Positions 45,862 through 55,760 are shown, numbered from the stretch's first letter. The stretch is DNA of 64,000 bases from Methylopila capsulata (GCF_016907975.1 NZ_JAFBCY010000001.1:124001-188000); one strand, 5' to 3'. The notes: a model not told the origin generated them from the letters alone. Numbers and translations are program-made.

Positions 45862-46872
45862 ATGACGCCGGCGGTCAACTTCGTCGTCGACAGGTCCTCG
45901 GAGCAATTGGCGCGGTTGCGGGCCGTCAGCTCCATGGACGACTGCTTCGAGCGCGCGCCGGACCTCGCCGCAGGCATGTCGGCGCACGGCGACCTCTGCT
46001 GGTGTCTGCAGACCTACCTGATCCTGGCGGAGCAAGGCGGCCTCAACGTGCGATGCTCCAACACGCTGCACCGCGACGCGATCAACATCGTGCACTCGGC
46101 GCATCTCGCCCGCATCGGCGGCTCGGCCGACGCCTTCGTGGTCTGCGCGCGCGCGGACTTCCCGGCCCGGCGCTGGGCGCACCATCATCTCGTGCAGAAC
46201 CGGCTGCAGGCGGGCGCCGGCGCGACCTACCTGCCGCTCTGGCCCCAGCCACGGCTGAGGAAACGCAACCCCGAGCGCCGCGGCGTCGAGCGCGTCGCCT
46301 ACGTCGGGCAGACCTTCAACGGCAACCTGGCCCTGAACGAGAGCAAATGGCGGCAGGCCTTCGAGGGCGTCGGGGTCGACTTCGTGGTTCCCGACCCGAG
46401 CGTCTGGAACGACGTGAGCGAACTCGATGTGCTGATCGGCGTTCGCAGCTTCGATCGTCGGACCTACCCCGGCAAACCTCCCAGCAAGCTCGTCAACGCC
46501 TGGCTCGCCGAGGCGCCCTTCGTCGGCGGCTTTGATTCCGCCTATGCCCAGGTCGGAACGCCGGGCGCGGACTACATCCGCGTCGAGACGCTGGAGGACG
46601 CGGTCGCCGCGGTCGATCGCCTGAAGCGATGGCCGCAGGACTACCGCCGCTTCGTGGCCAACGGCGTCGCCCGCGGGCGCGCGTTCACCCGCGAGCGCGT
46701 CTCCGCCCTGTGGGTCGAAGCTCTCAGCGGCGAGATCGCCGAACGCTACGACCAGTGGCTGCGGCGGGAGGAGTTCGAGCGCGCCCGGTTCCATGTGTTG
46801 CGCGGGATCGGGCGTGTCGAGGGCCGGTCCCGTGCGGCGGCCCGCCGAATCCGCTCCGCGCTCGGAGCCTGA
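45862..46872 (+). CDS. probable GT-B type glycosyltransferase, unassigned family
   Basis: A 336-residue protein (MTPAVNFVVDRSSEQLARLR). It has a GT-B-like C-terminal half: VERVAYVGQTFNGNLALNES near residue 146, then DVLIGVRSFDRRTYPGKPPS and KLVNAWLAEAPFVGGFDSAY near 210-228, which occupies the donor-binding position. The N-terminal half is not recognised. The pairing with the GT2 gene 6 bases upstream supports a polysaccharide role. No closer family assignment can be made from the sequence alone. Confidence 0.65.
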   Translation: MTPAVNFVVDRSSEQLARLRAVSSMDDCFERAPDLAAGMSAHGDLCWCLQTYLILAEQGGLNVRCSNTLHRDAINIVHSAHLARIGGSADAFVVCARADFPARRWAHHHLVQNRLQAGAGATYLPLWPQPRLRKRNPERRGVERVAYVGQTFNGNLALNESKWRQAFEGVGVDFVVPDPSVWNDVSELDVLIGVRSFDRRTYPGKPPSKLVNAWLAEAPFVGGFDSAYAQVGTPGADYIRVETLEDAVAAVDRLKRWPQDYRRFVANGVARGRAFTRERVSALWVEALSGEIAERYDQWLRREEFERARFHVLRGIGRVEGRSRAAARRIRSALGA

Positions 46873-47214
46873 CCGAAGGGCGATGCGTCCCGCAATTCAA
46901 GCACGCCTCTCGTGGCGCCCTTCTCGGCATCGGCCGCTTCCATCCGCCGGATCCCATGGCTGCGCTCCGTGCATGTCGCTTCGACGGCGGTTTCACCATG
47001 CGCAAAAGACTGAGACGTCCGATGGAAGCCCCCCGGAGGTACGAGCCTCGGCGAAAAAGCGGATGTCTCTTCTACGCCGTTCGATGACGGACGGCGGCCG
47101 CGCACGCCGAAGAGCCGAGGCGCGCCGGGAGGCGGCGTCGCTAGCGTGATCCGCGACGTCGGTCGCCTCGCCAGGAGGGGCTCCGGCGCGGGCGCAAGAC
47201 CCGGCGGAGCACCC
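46873..47214 (+). other. gene-free spacer before galE
   Basis: 342 bases with no supportable gene. Short Arg-rich frames on both strands look like GC-driven chance. No terminator hairpin with a T-run, repeat or insertion-sequence end was seen. The galE promoter may lie here. Confidence 0.4.
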
Positions 47215-48240
47215 ATGACATCGTCAAACGTCCTCGTCACCGGCGGCGCCGGCTACATCGGCAGCCACATGATCCTCGCGCTGCGCGACGCCGGACGCCC
47301 GGTCGTCGTGCTGGACGACCTGTCCACCGGCCTCGCCGCAGCCGTTCCCGCGGGCGTGCCGCTGGTGCGGGGCTGCGTCGGCGACGCAGACCTCGTGACG
47401 TCGATCGCCCGGACCTACCGCGTGGGCGCGATCGTGCACTTCGCGGGGTCGATCGTGGTGCCGGACTCGGTCGCCGACCCGATGGCCTATTACCTCAACA
47501 ACACCGTCCGCTCCCGGGAGCTGATCAGCGCCGCGGTGGCGGTGGGCGTGCGGAACTTCGTGTTCTCTTCGACCGCCGCGGTCTACGGCGAAGCCTCCGC
47601 GGAGCCGCTCGGCGAGGACACGCCCCTGGCCCCTGTTTCGCCCTACGGCGCTTCGAAGCTGATGACGGAGCGCATGCTGGCGGACGCAGGCCTGGCTTAC
47701 GGCCTGCGCTACGCCGCGCTGCGGTACTTCAACGTCGCCGGCGCCGATCCTCTCGGGCGCGCCGGCCAGTCCGGGGGCAGGGCGACCCATCTGATCAAGC
47801 TCGCGGCGCAGGCCGCCGTCGGTCTTCGCGCCGGGCTCGACTGCTTCGGCGACGACTACCCCACACGGGACGGCACCTGCGTACGCGACTACATCCACGT
47901 CTCGGACCTCGTTCAGGCGCACATGCTCGCGCTCGGGCATCTCGAAGGCGGCGGCCCGAACCTCGTCGCGAACTGCGGCTATGGGTTCGGCGCGTCGGTG
48001 CGCGAGGTGATCGGCGCGATGAAGCGCGCGTCCGGTGTCGATTTCCCCGTCCGGCCCGCGCCGCGGCGCGCGGGCGATCCCGCGGCGCTGGTCGCCGACG
48101 CCACGCGGCTCCGCGAGACCCTCGGCTGGGTCGCCCGGCACGACGATCTCGACGGCATCGTCGCGAGCGCGCTCGCCTGGGAGCGCCGTCTGGCGGAGAC
48201 GCGACGGCCGGCGTTCACGGCCGCGATGGGGCATGCCTAG
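47215..48240 (+). CDS. galE: UDP-glucose 4-epimerase
   Basis: Interconverts UDP-glucose and UDP-galactose (or the N-acetyl forms), supplying a sugar donor. The 341 residues begin NVLVTGGAGYIGSHMILALR. They have the DDLSTGLAAAV loop, VHFAGSIVVPDSVADPMAYY, the catalytic YGASK in SPYGASKLMTERML near residue 145, RYFNVAGADPLGRAGQ and DGTCVRDYIHVSDL. The ATG at 47215 has a GGAG site; the open frame extends to 47146 without conservation. The downstream gene starts 8 bases before its stop. Confidence 0.95.
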   Translation: MTSSNVLVTGGAGYIGSHMILALRDAGRPVVVLDDLSTGLAAAVPAGVPLVRGCVGDADLVTSIARTYRVGAIVHFAGSIVVPDSVADPMAYYLNNTVRSRELISAAVAVGVRNFVFSSTAAVYGEASAEPLGEDTPLAPVSPYGASKLMTERMLADAGLAYGLRYAALRYFNVAGADPLGRAGQSGGRATHLIKLAAQAAVGLRAGLDCFGDDYPTRDGTCVRDYIHVSDLVQAHMLALGHLEGGGPNLVANCGYGFGASVREVIGAMKRASGVDFPVRPAPRRAGDPAALVADATRLRETLGWVARHDDLDGIVASALAWERRLAETRRPAFTAAMGHA

Positions 48241-50620
48241 GCGCTTGCTGGCGAGGCTCTGCGGCGCGGGCCTCGTCGCAGGTCTAGCCTTCGCCGTAGG
48301 CCTCGCGGCCTTGCAGGTCGTCGGAGAGGGAGCGGGACAGGCCGCCATCGCTTCTCGCCCGCCTCCGCTGGTTCCGCCGGGGGCGGACCCCTACGATCCG
48401 CCGTTCGCGCTCGAGGGCGGAAGTGGTCCCGTGATCGGCGACGGCCTGCGGACGGCCGGTCCCGGCGAGACCGTGACGCTCGCGGGATCGGACTTCGCCG
48501 CCAGCACGGTTTTCGAGGTCTTCAGCCAGGCGAGGGGCCGGCCGGGCGCCGTCGTCCGCATCGCGCCGGACTATGCCGGGCCGGCCGCGGCGACGCTCGC
48601 GCTGCCGTCCACGCTGCCCGCGGGCGCGATGCATCTGCTGCGCGCCCGTTCCGCGAAGGGGTACGGGCCGGCCTTCCCGGTCAACCGTACGGAGACCTGG
48701 TGGCTCGGTCCCGACGCCGCGGCGCCTAGCGAGCCGTTCGCCGTGTTCGGCCGCAACCTCTCCGATCCCGACGGCTCGCGCGCGGCGGTCTACCTGAAGA
48801 CCTCGGCGACCGAGGGTCTGTTCTTGCCCGTCGTGACCGCCAACCCCTACCGCGTCGAAGTTCGAACCCCTGCGCTGCAGTCCGGCGCCTACGAGGTCTG
48901 GGCGCACAACGGCCGTGGCGGTCGGCTGGGCTGGAGCGGCCCGCTGACCTTGACGATCCGCAACGCGCCAGCCTGGTCGACCGTCGTCGACGTCGCCAAC
49001 TTCGGAGCGCGCGGCGACGGCGCCAGCGACGACGGCGCCGCGATCGAGGCGGCGCTCGCCGCTGCGGAGCGGGCGGCCCCGAGCACCTTGCGGTTCGGGC
49101 GGGGCGTCTACCTCTCGCGCCGCAGCTTCCGCGCGCCGTCCGGCGTGCGCTGGCTCGGCGCCGGACGAAACGCGACCGCGCTCAGGCTGGCGGCGCCTTT
49201 GGATGCCCAGGGCTTCATCTACGCGGGCGGCGACGTTCGCGACGTCGCGATCGAAGGCCTCACGATCGACGCCGACCGCCGGGTCTCGGCGCAGGATCGC
49301 GCGTTGATCGCGCTGGGCGGCGCGCGGATCCGCATCGCCGACTCGCGTCTCAACTCCTGGGGCGGCGAGACGCTGCGGATCTCAGCCCGCGGCCTGGAGA
49401 TCGTGCGCAACGAGATCACCGGCGCCGGCAGCTTCCTCGGCGTGAGCGAGCAGGTCTTCGCGACCGGCAACGTCTTCCGCATGACCAGCGACGCTGAAGC
49501 CGCGGTCACGAGCTGGGGCGGACGGGAGTTCGCGCTCGTGGGCAACCTGCTCGTCAACGCCGATCCCTCGCGGGCCGACGGGTCTGGCATCGGCCGCCTG
49601 TTCGTGGCCCAGGGGCACTTCGGCAGCGTCCGCGACGCCTACTTCAGCGGCAACGAGACGCGCAACGCCGCGCCGCGCGACTGCGCGGCGGTCGACTGCA
49701 ACAAGGGCGAACAGATCATCTTCGAGTTCGGCGGCGTCGCTCTTCTCGGCCGCGCCTCGGCCTTGTCGCCAACCACCGTGACGATACCTCGGCTCTCCCT
49801 TGCGCCCGGCGCGACGCGCGGCGACGTGGTGATCGCGGCCGGCCGCGGGGCGGGCCAGCGGCGGCGGGTCGTGTCGATCAAGGGCGACGTCGTGACCTTC
49901 GACCGTCCCTGGACGGCGCCGCCGGACCGGACGAGCAGCCAGTTCTATGTAACCCCCGTCGCGGAGCGCGCGGTGGTCTACCGCAACCGGCTTCAGGGCC
50001 GGAAGACCTACGCGGCCCACGACTCGAACTCGACCGCCGTGCTCGTCTGGGGCCTGTGCTTCGACATGGTCGTCGCCGACAACGACATCTCGCGCATGCG
50101 TCATGGCGTGATGGCGGCCGCGACCTCCGGCACGCCTCAGGACAGCGTATCCGCGCCGTTCTTCACGCTCGTGGAAGGCAACCGCATCCGCGCGGTCAAC
50201 AACGGGATCTACGCCGGGCTGACCTTCGGCTACGACACCCACCCCGCTGTGCTTGGCGGCGTCGGAAACGTGTTCCGCCGGAACGATATCCGCGACGTCG
50301 CCCATATCGGCCTCGCCATGGACCTCTGGGACAGCCGCGGCGGCGACGTGATCGCGCCGGTGTTCGAGCGCAACCGCGTCGTCGGCGCGCCTTACGGCAT
50401 GGTGACGGGCCTCAAGCTGATCTGGTCGGGGCGCCTGTTCCGCAGCGTGCCGCCGGGGAGAGGGCGGCTGCTGGGCGCAGTCCTGCGCGGCAACGTCTTC
50501 GTGCGCGGCCTGCTGCTGAGCCCCGGATCGATCGGCTTTTGGGCCAGCCGCGGCGTGCGTTGGAGCACCCATGGCGACCGCTGGAGCGGCTTCCGAGCCG
50601 GCGCCAGCCCGACGCCATAG
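48233..50620 (+). CDS. exported right-handed beta-helix (pectate-lyase superfamily) protein
   Basis: A 795-residue protein with an N-terminal signal or anchor segment (LLARLCGAGLVAGLAFAVGL). A beta-rich region (about 40-240) comes first. A pectate-lyase-superfamily beta-helix domain starts around VDVANFGARGDGASDDGAAI (residue 250), and many short repeated strands follow (IRIADSRLNSWGGETLRISA, VVADNDISRMRHGVMA). Such proteins bind or cleave polysaccharides; in export loci they are often lyases or epimerases of the product. The catalytic residues cannot be assigned. The start overlaps galE by 8 bases. Confidence 0.85.
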   Translation: MPRRLLARLCGAGLVAGLAFAVGLAALQVVGEGAGQAAIASRPPPLVPPGADPYDPPFALEGGSGPVIGDGLRTAGPGETVTLAGSDFAASTVFEVFSQARGRPGAVVRIAPDYAGPAAATLALPSTLPAGAMHLLRARSAKGYGPAFPVNRTETWWLGPDAAAPSEPFAVFGRNLSDPDGSRAAVYLKTSATEGLFLPVVTANPYRVEVRTPALQSGAYEVWAHNGRGGRLGWSGPLTLTIRNAPAWSTVVDVANFGARGDGASDDGAAIEAALAAAERAAPSTLRFGRGVYLSRRSFRAPSGVRWLGAGRNATALRLAAPLDAQGFIYAGGDVRDVAIEGLTIDADRRVSAQDRALIALGGARIRIADSRLNSWGGETLRISARGLEIVRNEITGAGSFLGVSEQVFATGNVFRMTSDAEAAVTSWGGREFALVGNLLVNADPSRADGSGIGRLFVAQGHFGSVRDAYFSGNETRNAAPRDCAAVDCNKGEQIIFEFGGVALLGRASALSPTTVTIPRLSLAPGATRGDVVIAAGRGAGQRRRVVSIKGDVVTFDRPWTAPPDRTSSQFYVTPVAERAVVYRNRLQGRKTYAAHDSNSTAVLVWGLCFDMVVADNDISRMRHGVMAAATSGTPQDSVSAPFFTLVEGNRIRAVNNGIYAGLTFGYDTHPAVLGGVGNVFRRNDIRDVAHIGLAMDLWDSRGGDVIAPVFERNRVVGAPYGMVTGLKLIWSGRLFRSVPPGRGRLLGAVLRGNVFVRGLLLSPGSIGFWASRGVRWSTHGDRWSGFRAGASPTP

Positions 50621-50807
50621 ACCGCAAGTCGTCGCGGGGAGAGGCGAAGGCCTCCCCGAACGACGTAGGCCACCGCCCCAAGCCCCAAGGACCCTCCTCC
50701 GAACGAGCGAGGCCCCGACGTCGCTTCATCCGCACGGCCCGGTTGGCGCGTCGGAGCCCGCGCTGTCCCCTGATGGCCGCCGCATGGGTCGCGGTCGGGG
50801 ACCGCGC

Positions 50808-52079
50808 ATGAAAGTCATCATTCTCAATCGCTTCTTCGCCCCGGACCAGTCGGCGACCAGCCGGATGGCCGCCAGTCTCGCTTTCGGCCTCGCGGCCGAA
50901 GGGTTCGAGGTGGAGGCGATCGCGAGCGATGCCTGGCACGACGACGCGACCCGGCGGCTGCCCCCGACGGAGACGATCGAAGGCGTGCGGGTGTTCCGGG
51001 TCGGGGGCGCGCGGTTCGGGCGCGCGACGCTTGTCGGCCGGGCGCTGGACTACGCGAGCTTCCACATCGCCGCCGCCGCGAGGCTGGCCGCGCGGGCGCG
51101 GCGCGGCGACGTCTGCGTGGTCTGCACCGATCCGCCTCTGATGTCGGTCTCGGCCTGGCCGACGATCGCCGCGAAGCGGGCCGTGCTGGTGAACTGGTCG
51201 AACGACCTGTTCCCCGAAGCGGCGTTCGACGCCGGCGTGCTGACGCCCACCGGCCTGGCGGGGCGCCTCGCTCTCGCGCTCAGAAACCTCACGGTCCGCC
51301 GCGCCCGGGTGACGGTGGCGCCGATCGAGCGGATGGCGGCGCGTCTCCGCGCCCAGGGCGGCGGCGGCGCCAGGGTCGCCGTCGTCCCCCACTGGTCGGA
51401 CGGCCAGGCGATCACGCCGCTGCCGCGCGAGGCCTCGCGGCTCCGCGAGGAGTGGGGGCTCTCCGGAAAATTCGTGGTCGGGTACTCCGGCAATCTCGGC
51501 CGCGCCCACGATTTCACGACCGTGCTCGACGCCGCGTCCCGGCTCCGCCACCGCGAGGACGTCGCCTTCCTCTTTGTCGGCGGCGGCCACCAAAGGGCAT
51601 GGGTCGAGGAGGAGGCCCGCCGTCGAGACCTAGGCGCCGTGATGTTCCGGCCGCTCCAGCCGCTCGATCGGCTGTCGGAGTCGCTCGCGGCGGCGGACGC
51701 CCATCTCGTCACCCTGCTGCCCGAGTTCGAGCTGTCAGTGGTTCCGAGCAAGTTTTATGGGATCGCCGCCGCGGGGCGGCCGACGCTGTTCGTGGGCGAC
51801 GTCGACGGCGAAGTGGCGGGCCTGCTCCGACGCCACCGCTGCGGCGTCTCGGTCCCGGTCGGGGCGTCCGAGGCTCTCGCCGCCCACATCGAGCGCCTCG
51901 CCGACAACCCGCGGCTCGCCGCCCGTCTCGGCGTCGCGGCCCGTCGCATGTTCGACGAGCGCTTCTCGCGGCGCCGCGGGCTCGCGGCTTGGCGGACGGT
52001 CATCGAATCCTGCGCCGTTCGTCCGGCGTCCGGCGCGCCCAGCGTTTTCGGCGTCGATCCGGCGGGGGCCGCGCGATGA
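50808..52079 (+). CDS. glycosyltransferase family 4 (WcaI/WbuB-like)
   Basis: GT-B glycosyltransferase, 423 residues from ATG 50808, which follows a GGGGA site; the frame is open upstream without conservation. It begins MKVIILNRFFAPDQSATSRM and has VVCTDPPLMSVSAWPTI, NWSNDLFPEAAFDAGV, VVGYSGNLGRAHDFTTVLDA and ELSVVPSKFYGIAAAGRPTL, the pattern of WcaI/WbuB-type transferases. The stop overlaps the next transferase gene (ATGA). Confidence 0.92.
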   Translation: MKVIILNRFFAPDQSATSRMAASLAFGLAAEGFEVEAIASDAWHDDATRRLPPTETIEGVRVFRVGGARFGRATLVGRALDYASFHIAAAARLAARARRGDVCVVCTDPPLMSVSAWPTIAAKRAVLVNWSNDLFPEAAFDAGVLTPTGLAGRLALALRNLTVRRARVTVAPIERMAARLRAQGGGGARVAVVPHWSDGQAITPLPREASRLREEWGLSGKFVVGYSGNLGRAHDFTTVLDAASRLRHREDVAFLFVGGGHQRAWVEEEARRRDLGAVMFRPLQPLDRLSESLAAADAHLVTLLPEFELSVVPSKFYGIAAAGRPTLFVGDVDGEVAGLLRRHRCGVSVPVGASEALAAHIERLADNPRLAARLGVAARRMFDERFSRRRGLAAWRTVIESCAVRPASGAPSVFGVDPAGAAR

Positions 52080-53353
52080 GCGAGCCCGCAATGAAGCTCA
52101 TCGTCAGCCAGCTCGGCGCGCGGATGCATTACGCCGTGCCGCGCATGCTGCACGCGCAGGGCCGGTTGCAGCGCTTCTACACCGACATCTGCGCGACCAA
52201 AGGCTGGCCGAAGCTGCTGCGCGCGGTCCCCGGCGGCGTGATGCCGACGGCCCTGCGGCGGCTCACCGGCCGCGTGCCCTTCGCGGTGCCCGAATCCGCG
52301 GTCGTCACCTTCCCGAGCGTCGGCGTCGGCTTCGGCATGCGCCGCGCGCGGGCGAAGACGCCGACCGAGCAGACCGAGGCGCATCTCTGGGCGGGCCGTG
52401 AGCTCTCGCGGCGCCTCGTGCGTCACGTCCAGAGCAACGGCCTGGGGGCGGCGGGCGGCGTCTACGGCTTCAGCGGCGAATGCCTCGAGGCGCTTGTCGC
52501 GATGCGGGCGAGCGGGCTGAAGACCGTGGTCGAGCAGATCGTCGCCCCGAAGCTGATCCTGGACCGTCTCGTGCTCGAAGAGGAAGAGCGGTTCCCGGGG
52601 TGGAGCGCCGTCTCGGCGTTTGACGGCCTGTCCCAGGACTACGCCGCGCGCGAGCGGGAGGAGTGGGCGACGGCGGACCTGGTCGTCTGCGGCTCCGGTT
52701 TCGTGCGCGACGGCGTGATCGCGAGCGGGGTCGCTCCGGCGCGCTGCGTGGTGGTGCCCTACGGCGTCGACATGCACGAGGGCGGGGAACCGCGCCGCAG
52801 GGCGCCGGGACCGCTGCGCGTGCTGACGGTGGGCGGGGTCGGCCTCCGGAAAGGCGCGCCCTACGTCCTCGAGGCCGCCCGACGCCTCGGCGCCCGGGCG
52901 GAATTCCGGATGGTCGGCGCCTGCGACGTCGTAGGGCCGGCGCGCGCCGCGCTCGCCGACGCCGTCACGCTGACGGGCGCCGTGCCGCGGACCGAGATCG
53001 CCGCGCACTACGCCTGGGCGGACGTCTTTCTGTTGCCCTCGATCTGCGAGGGATCGGCGACCGTCATCTACGAAGCGCTCGCGGCGGGTCTGCCGGTCGT
53101 CACCACACCGAACGCCGGCAGCGTCGTGCGCGACGGCGTGGACGGCTACGTCGTCCCGATCCGCGACGTGGACGCCATTGAAGCCGCGCTGGCGGCCTTC
53201 GCCGCAGACGCGGGGCTCTACGAGCGGTGCTCGCTGAACGCGCGCGAGCGAGCCCGGGAGTTCGATCTTCCGGCCTATGGCCGGCGCCTTGTGGAGGCGA
53301 TCGACGGCGCGCCGGCCGCCGCGCACTCCGTCCCGCTCGCCGCGGCGGTTTAG
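52076..53353 (+). CDS. glycosyltransferase family 4
   Basis: GT-B glycosyltransferase of 425 residues. The N-terminus is distinctive (KLIVSQLGARMHYAVPRMLH, LQRFYTDICATKGWPKLL). The C-terminal donor domain is typical GT4: LRVLTVGGVGLRKGAPYVLE near residue 245, AWADVFLLPSICEGSATVIY and EALAAGLPVVTTPNAGSVVR near 330-350. Its start overlaps the preceding gene by 4 bases and the next begins 6 bases after its stop, so the three GT4 genes form one unit. Confidence 0.92.
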   Translation: MSEPAMKLIVSQLGARMHYAVPRMLHAQGRLQRFYTDICATKGWPKLLRAVPGGVMPTALRRLTGRVPFAVPESAVVTFPSVGVGFGMRRARAKTPTEQTEAHLWAGRELSRRLVRHVQSNGLGAAGGVYGFSGECLEALVAMRASGLKTVVEQIVAPKLILDRLVLEEEERFPGWSAVSAFDGLSQDYAAREREEWATADLVVCGSGFVRDGVIASGVAPARCVVVPYGVDMHEGGEPRRRAPGPLRVLTVGGVGLRKGAPYVLEAARRLGARAEFRMVGACDVVGPARAALADAVTLTGAVPRTEIAAHYAWADVFLLPSICEGSATVIYEALAAGLPVVTTPNAGSVVRDGVDGYVVPIRDVDAIEAALAAFAADAGLYERCSLNARERAREFDLPAYGRRLVEAIDGAPAAAHSVPLAAAV

Positions 53354-53359
53354 GGCGCC

Positions 53360-54595
53360 ATGAACCTCCACATCGACCTTTCGACGCCGGCCGACCCCAT
53401 CGAAGCGGTCGCGCGGCCCATCCGGGTCGGCATGCTCGTCGGCGCGGTCGGGAACGGCGGCGGCGGCGTGCCGGCGAGCCTGCGCGCGCTCTGCGCCGCG
53501 CTGCACCGCTCGCCGGAGGTGTCGGTCGAGGTGTTCGCCGCCGACCGAACGGCGGCGGTCGTGGATGTCGAGGCTTGGAAGCCTGCGCAGCTGAGCCTGT
53601 TCGACGTCGTCGGACCGACTTCGTTCGGCTTCGGGCCCGGTCTCGGACCTGCGCTCATCGCGGCCGATCTCGACGTCCTCCACGTGCACGGTCTGTGGAT
53701 GTACGGTTCCGTCGCCGCGAGCCGGTGGTCCTCTAGGACCGGGCGTCCCTATGTGGTCAGCCCTCACGGCATGCTCGATCCCTGGGCCCTCGCCAACAGT
53801 CGCTGGAAAAAAGCGGCGGCGCTGTTCGCCTACGAGGCGCGGCACCTGCGCGGGGCGGCTTGGCTGCACGCGCTCTGCGCGTCCGAACGGGAGGCGATCC
53901 GGGCCTTCGGCCTGCGCAACCTGGTGTGCACCGTTGCGAACGGCGCGCATGCGCCGGCGGTCGAGAGCTACGCGCCGTGCCGGGCAGCGGCGCGCGCCTC
54001 CGGGCGGCGGACACTGCTCTACCTTGGCCGCCTCACGCCGAAGAAGGGGCTCGCTATCCTCCTCGCCGCCTGGGCCGACGCGAAACACGCGTCGGACGCA
54101 AGGGCGTGGGATCTCGTGGTGGCGGGCTCCGGAACGCCCGCCTACGAAGCGGGACTCGTCGACCTCGTCAGCGCGCTTGGGATCGGAGCGTCCGTGCGCT
54201 TCGTGGGACATCTCGACGGCGAGGCGAAGGCCGCGGCCTTCGCGAGAGCGGACGCGTTCGTTTTGCCGTCCGTCAGCGAAGGCCAGCCGCTCGCGGTGCT
54301 GGAGGCCTGGGGCTACGGCCTTCCCGCCCTCATCACCAGCCAATGCAATCTGCCCGAAGGTTTCATGGCGGGCGCCGCCCTGCCGATCGACTGCGCGGTC
54401 GACGACCTCGCCGCAGGATTGCGCGCGCTGTTCGCGCTCCCGGACGAGGCGCGCGACGCCATGGGCGCGCGAGGCCGTGCGCTGGTGGAGACCACGTTCT
54501 GCTGGGGCCGAAGCGCCCGCGACCTCGAGCGGATCTACCGCCAGGCGATCGCCCAAGCCGCCCCGCGCCGCCCCCTCGAGAGGCGATGCGATTGA
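53360..54595 (+). CDS. glycosyltransferase family 4
   Basis: GT-B glycosyltransferase, 411 residues. The N-terminal domain shows VGMLVGAVGNGGGGVPASLR and DVLHVHGLWMYGSVAASRWS with YVVSPHGMLDPWAL. The C-terminal domain has TLLYLGRLTPKKGLAILLAA and the GT4 signature DAFVLPSVSEGQPLAVLEAW, then GYGLPALIT. It is the third GT4 enzyme in a row. A methyltransferase gene follows 46 bases later. Confidence 0.93.
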   Translation: MNLHIDLSTPADPIEAVARPIRVGMLVGAVGNGGGGVPASLRALCAALHRSPEVSVEVFAADRTAAVVDVEAWKPAQLSLFDVVGPTSFGFGPGLGPALIAADLDVLHVHGLWMYGSVAASRWSSRTGRPYVVSPHGMLDPWALANSRWKKAAALFAYEARHLRGAAWLHALCASEREAIRAFGLRNLVCTVANGAHAPAVESYAPCRAAARASGRRTLLYLGRLTPKKGLAILLAAWADAKHASDARAWDLVVAGSGTPAYEAGLVDLVSALGIGASVRFVGHLDGEAKAAAFARADAFVLPSVSEGQPLAVLEAWGYGLPALITSQCNLPEGFMAGAALPIDCAVDDLAAGLRALFALPDEARDAMGARGRALVETTFCWGRSARDLERIYRQAIAQAAPRRPLERRCD

Positions 54596-54641
54596 AACGG
54601 ACCGCCCGCAGGCGGCGGGGCGGCGCACAAAGGACCAATCC

Positions 54642-55289
54642 ATGAAGCTGCCGATTCTCACTCCCGTCGACCGGGTGGACTTCATCGAGCACTATGCGCG
54701 CGGCAAACGCGTGCTGCACGTGGGCTGCGCGGACATGCCGTTCACGCAAGACCGTCTGGCGCGCGGGGAGCTGCTGCACCCGCGCCTGCACGCCTGCGCG
54801 CGTGAGCTGGCGGGGGTCGACCTTTCGGAGGAGGGGATCGCAATGCTGCGCGCCGCGGGCTACGACAACCTCTACGTCGCCGACTGCGAGAAGCCGCTGT
54901 CCGCCTCGACGCCCGGCCAATACGAGGTGGTCGTCGCCGGCGAGACGCTTGAGCACGTGGCCAACGCCGGCGACTTCCTGTCGTCGCTGCGCAGCGTCTG
55001 CCGGCCGGACGGGCGCATCCTCATCACCACCCCCAACCACGCCTCCATCAAGCTTGCCGCCCGCCTCTTCGGCCGGAACGAGATCGTGCATCCCGAGCAC
55101 GTCGCCTATTACTCGGTCTCCACGCTCAGCCGGCTGCTGTCGATGGTCGGCCTCGAGCCGACGGACTGGCGTGTGTACTGGGCGGAGAAGTCGCCGCAGT
55201 CGCGCGTGGCGAACGCCGCCCTTCGCCGGATTTCCCGTCTTCAGTACTTTGCGGATGGGTTGTGCGTCGCCTGTCGTCCTGCGGCCTGA
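54642..55289 (+). CDS. class I SAM-dependent methyltransferase
   Basis: A 215-residue methyltransferase starting at ATG 54642 after an AAAGGA site. The SAM motif I is RGKRVLHVGCADMPFTQDRL near residue 20. It is followed by LAGVDLSEEGIAML, YDNLYVADCEKPL, VVVAGETLEHVANAGDFLSS and GRILITTPNHASIK. It probably methylates a sugar or caps the glycan. It is the last gene before the AT-rich control region. Confidence 0.88.
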   Translation: MKLPILTPVDRVDFIEHYARGKRVLHVGCADMPFTQDRLARGELLHPRLHACARELAGVDLSEEGIAMLRAAGYDNLYVADCEKPLSASTPGQYEVVVAGETLEHVANAGDFLSSLRSVCRPDGRILITTPNHASIKLAARLFGRNEIVHPEHVAYYSVSTLSRLLSMVGLEPTDWRVYWAEKSPQSRVANAALRRISRLQYFADGLCVACRPAA

Positions 55290-55760
55290 CGCGCTGCGGC
55301 GGTGCGCCCGCGGATATACTTCACCTATACGAAGTGGTTGCTTCGAAGCGTTGGCCGGCCGCTGCAGACGAGCCACGGCGGGCTCGGCCTTCGGCGGCTT
55401 TCGACGTTCTTCTCCGGGTGAAAACGGCGGCTTGAGCGGCGGCGTGGTGGTCTATGCCATTCGGGGGATCCAGAAATACTGCATTCCAAAACGTGACTAG
55501 ATAACCTGCGGTGGCGCCGCACCCGGAGGATGCAATTATGAAGGAGTCTTGTTAACCCAGATTAATTGTATGCGATTTTTATTCGTTAATATCGAAGCTC
55601 TCGGAAATTCAACGAATACTTTGTAACAGTTTTTGATGTGGACCGTCAGAGCTCGGAATAGAGGACGTCTGCCGTAGAATTAAGCACACAATATGAATGA
55701 TTAATTGAAGTGCACGGCCATTGGCCTGTGTTCAAATAGTCACAACATGGGGAAGTTGTT
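55290..55760. promoter_or_regulatory. AT-rich control region upstream of the LuxR-type gene
   Basis: 471 bases without a gene. From about 55480 the sequence becomes strikingly AT-rich (for example TTAATTGTATGCGATTTTTA, 55563-55582) in a GC-rich genome. It includes a perfect palindrome GCTTCGAAGC (55340-55349) and an imperfect inverted repeat around CGGCCATTGGCC (55715-55726). It is likely a long regulatory region for the downstream regulator and export genes and may bind nucleoid proteins. Confidence 0.55.
55742..55759 (+). promoter_or_regulatory. short inverted repeat presenting the ribosome-binding site
   Basis: ACAAC (55742-55746) and GTTGT (55755-55759) flank ATGGGGAA, placing the GGGGAA ribosome-binding site in the loop of a possible 5-bp hairpin directly before the ATG at 55761. 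The stem is short and may not be functional. Confidence 0.3.

Noticed and set aside
46873-47214. Possible gene fragment or insertion-sequence remnant in the spacer before galE
   Set aside because: No frame gave recognisable protein and no terminal inverted or direct repeats were seen.
55340-55349. Perfect palindrome GCTTCGAAGC
   Set aside because: Ten-base palindromes occur by chance at this scale; there is no second copy nearby to support an operator.
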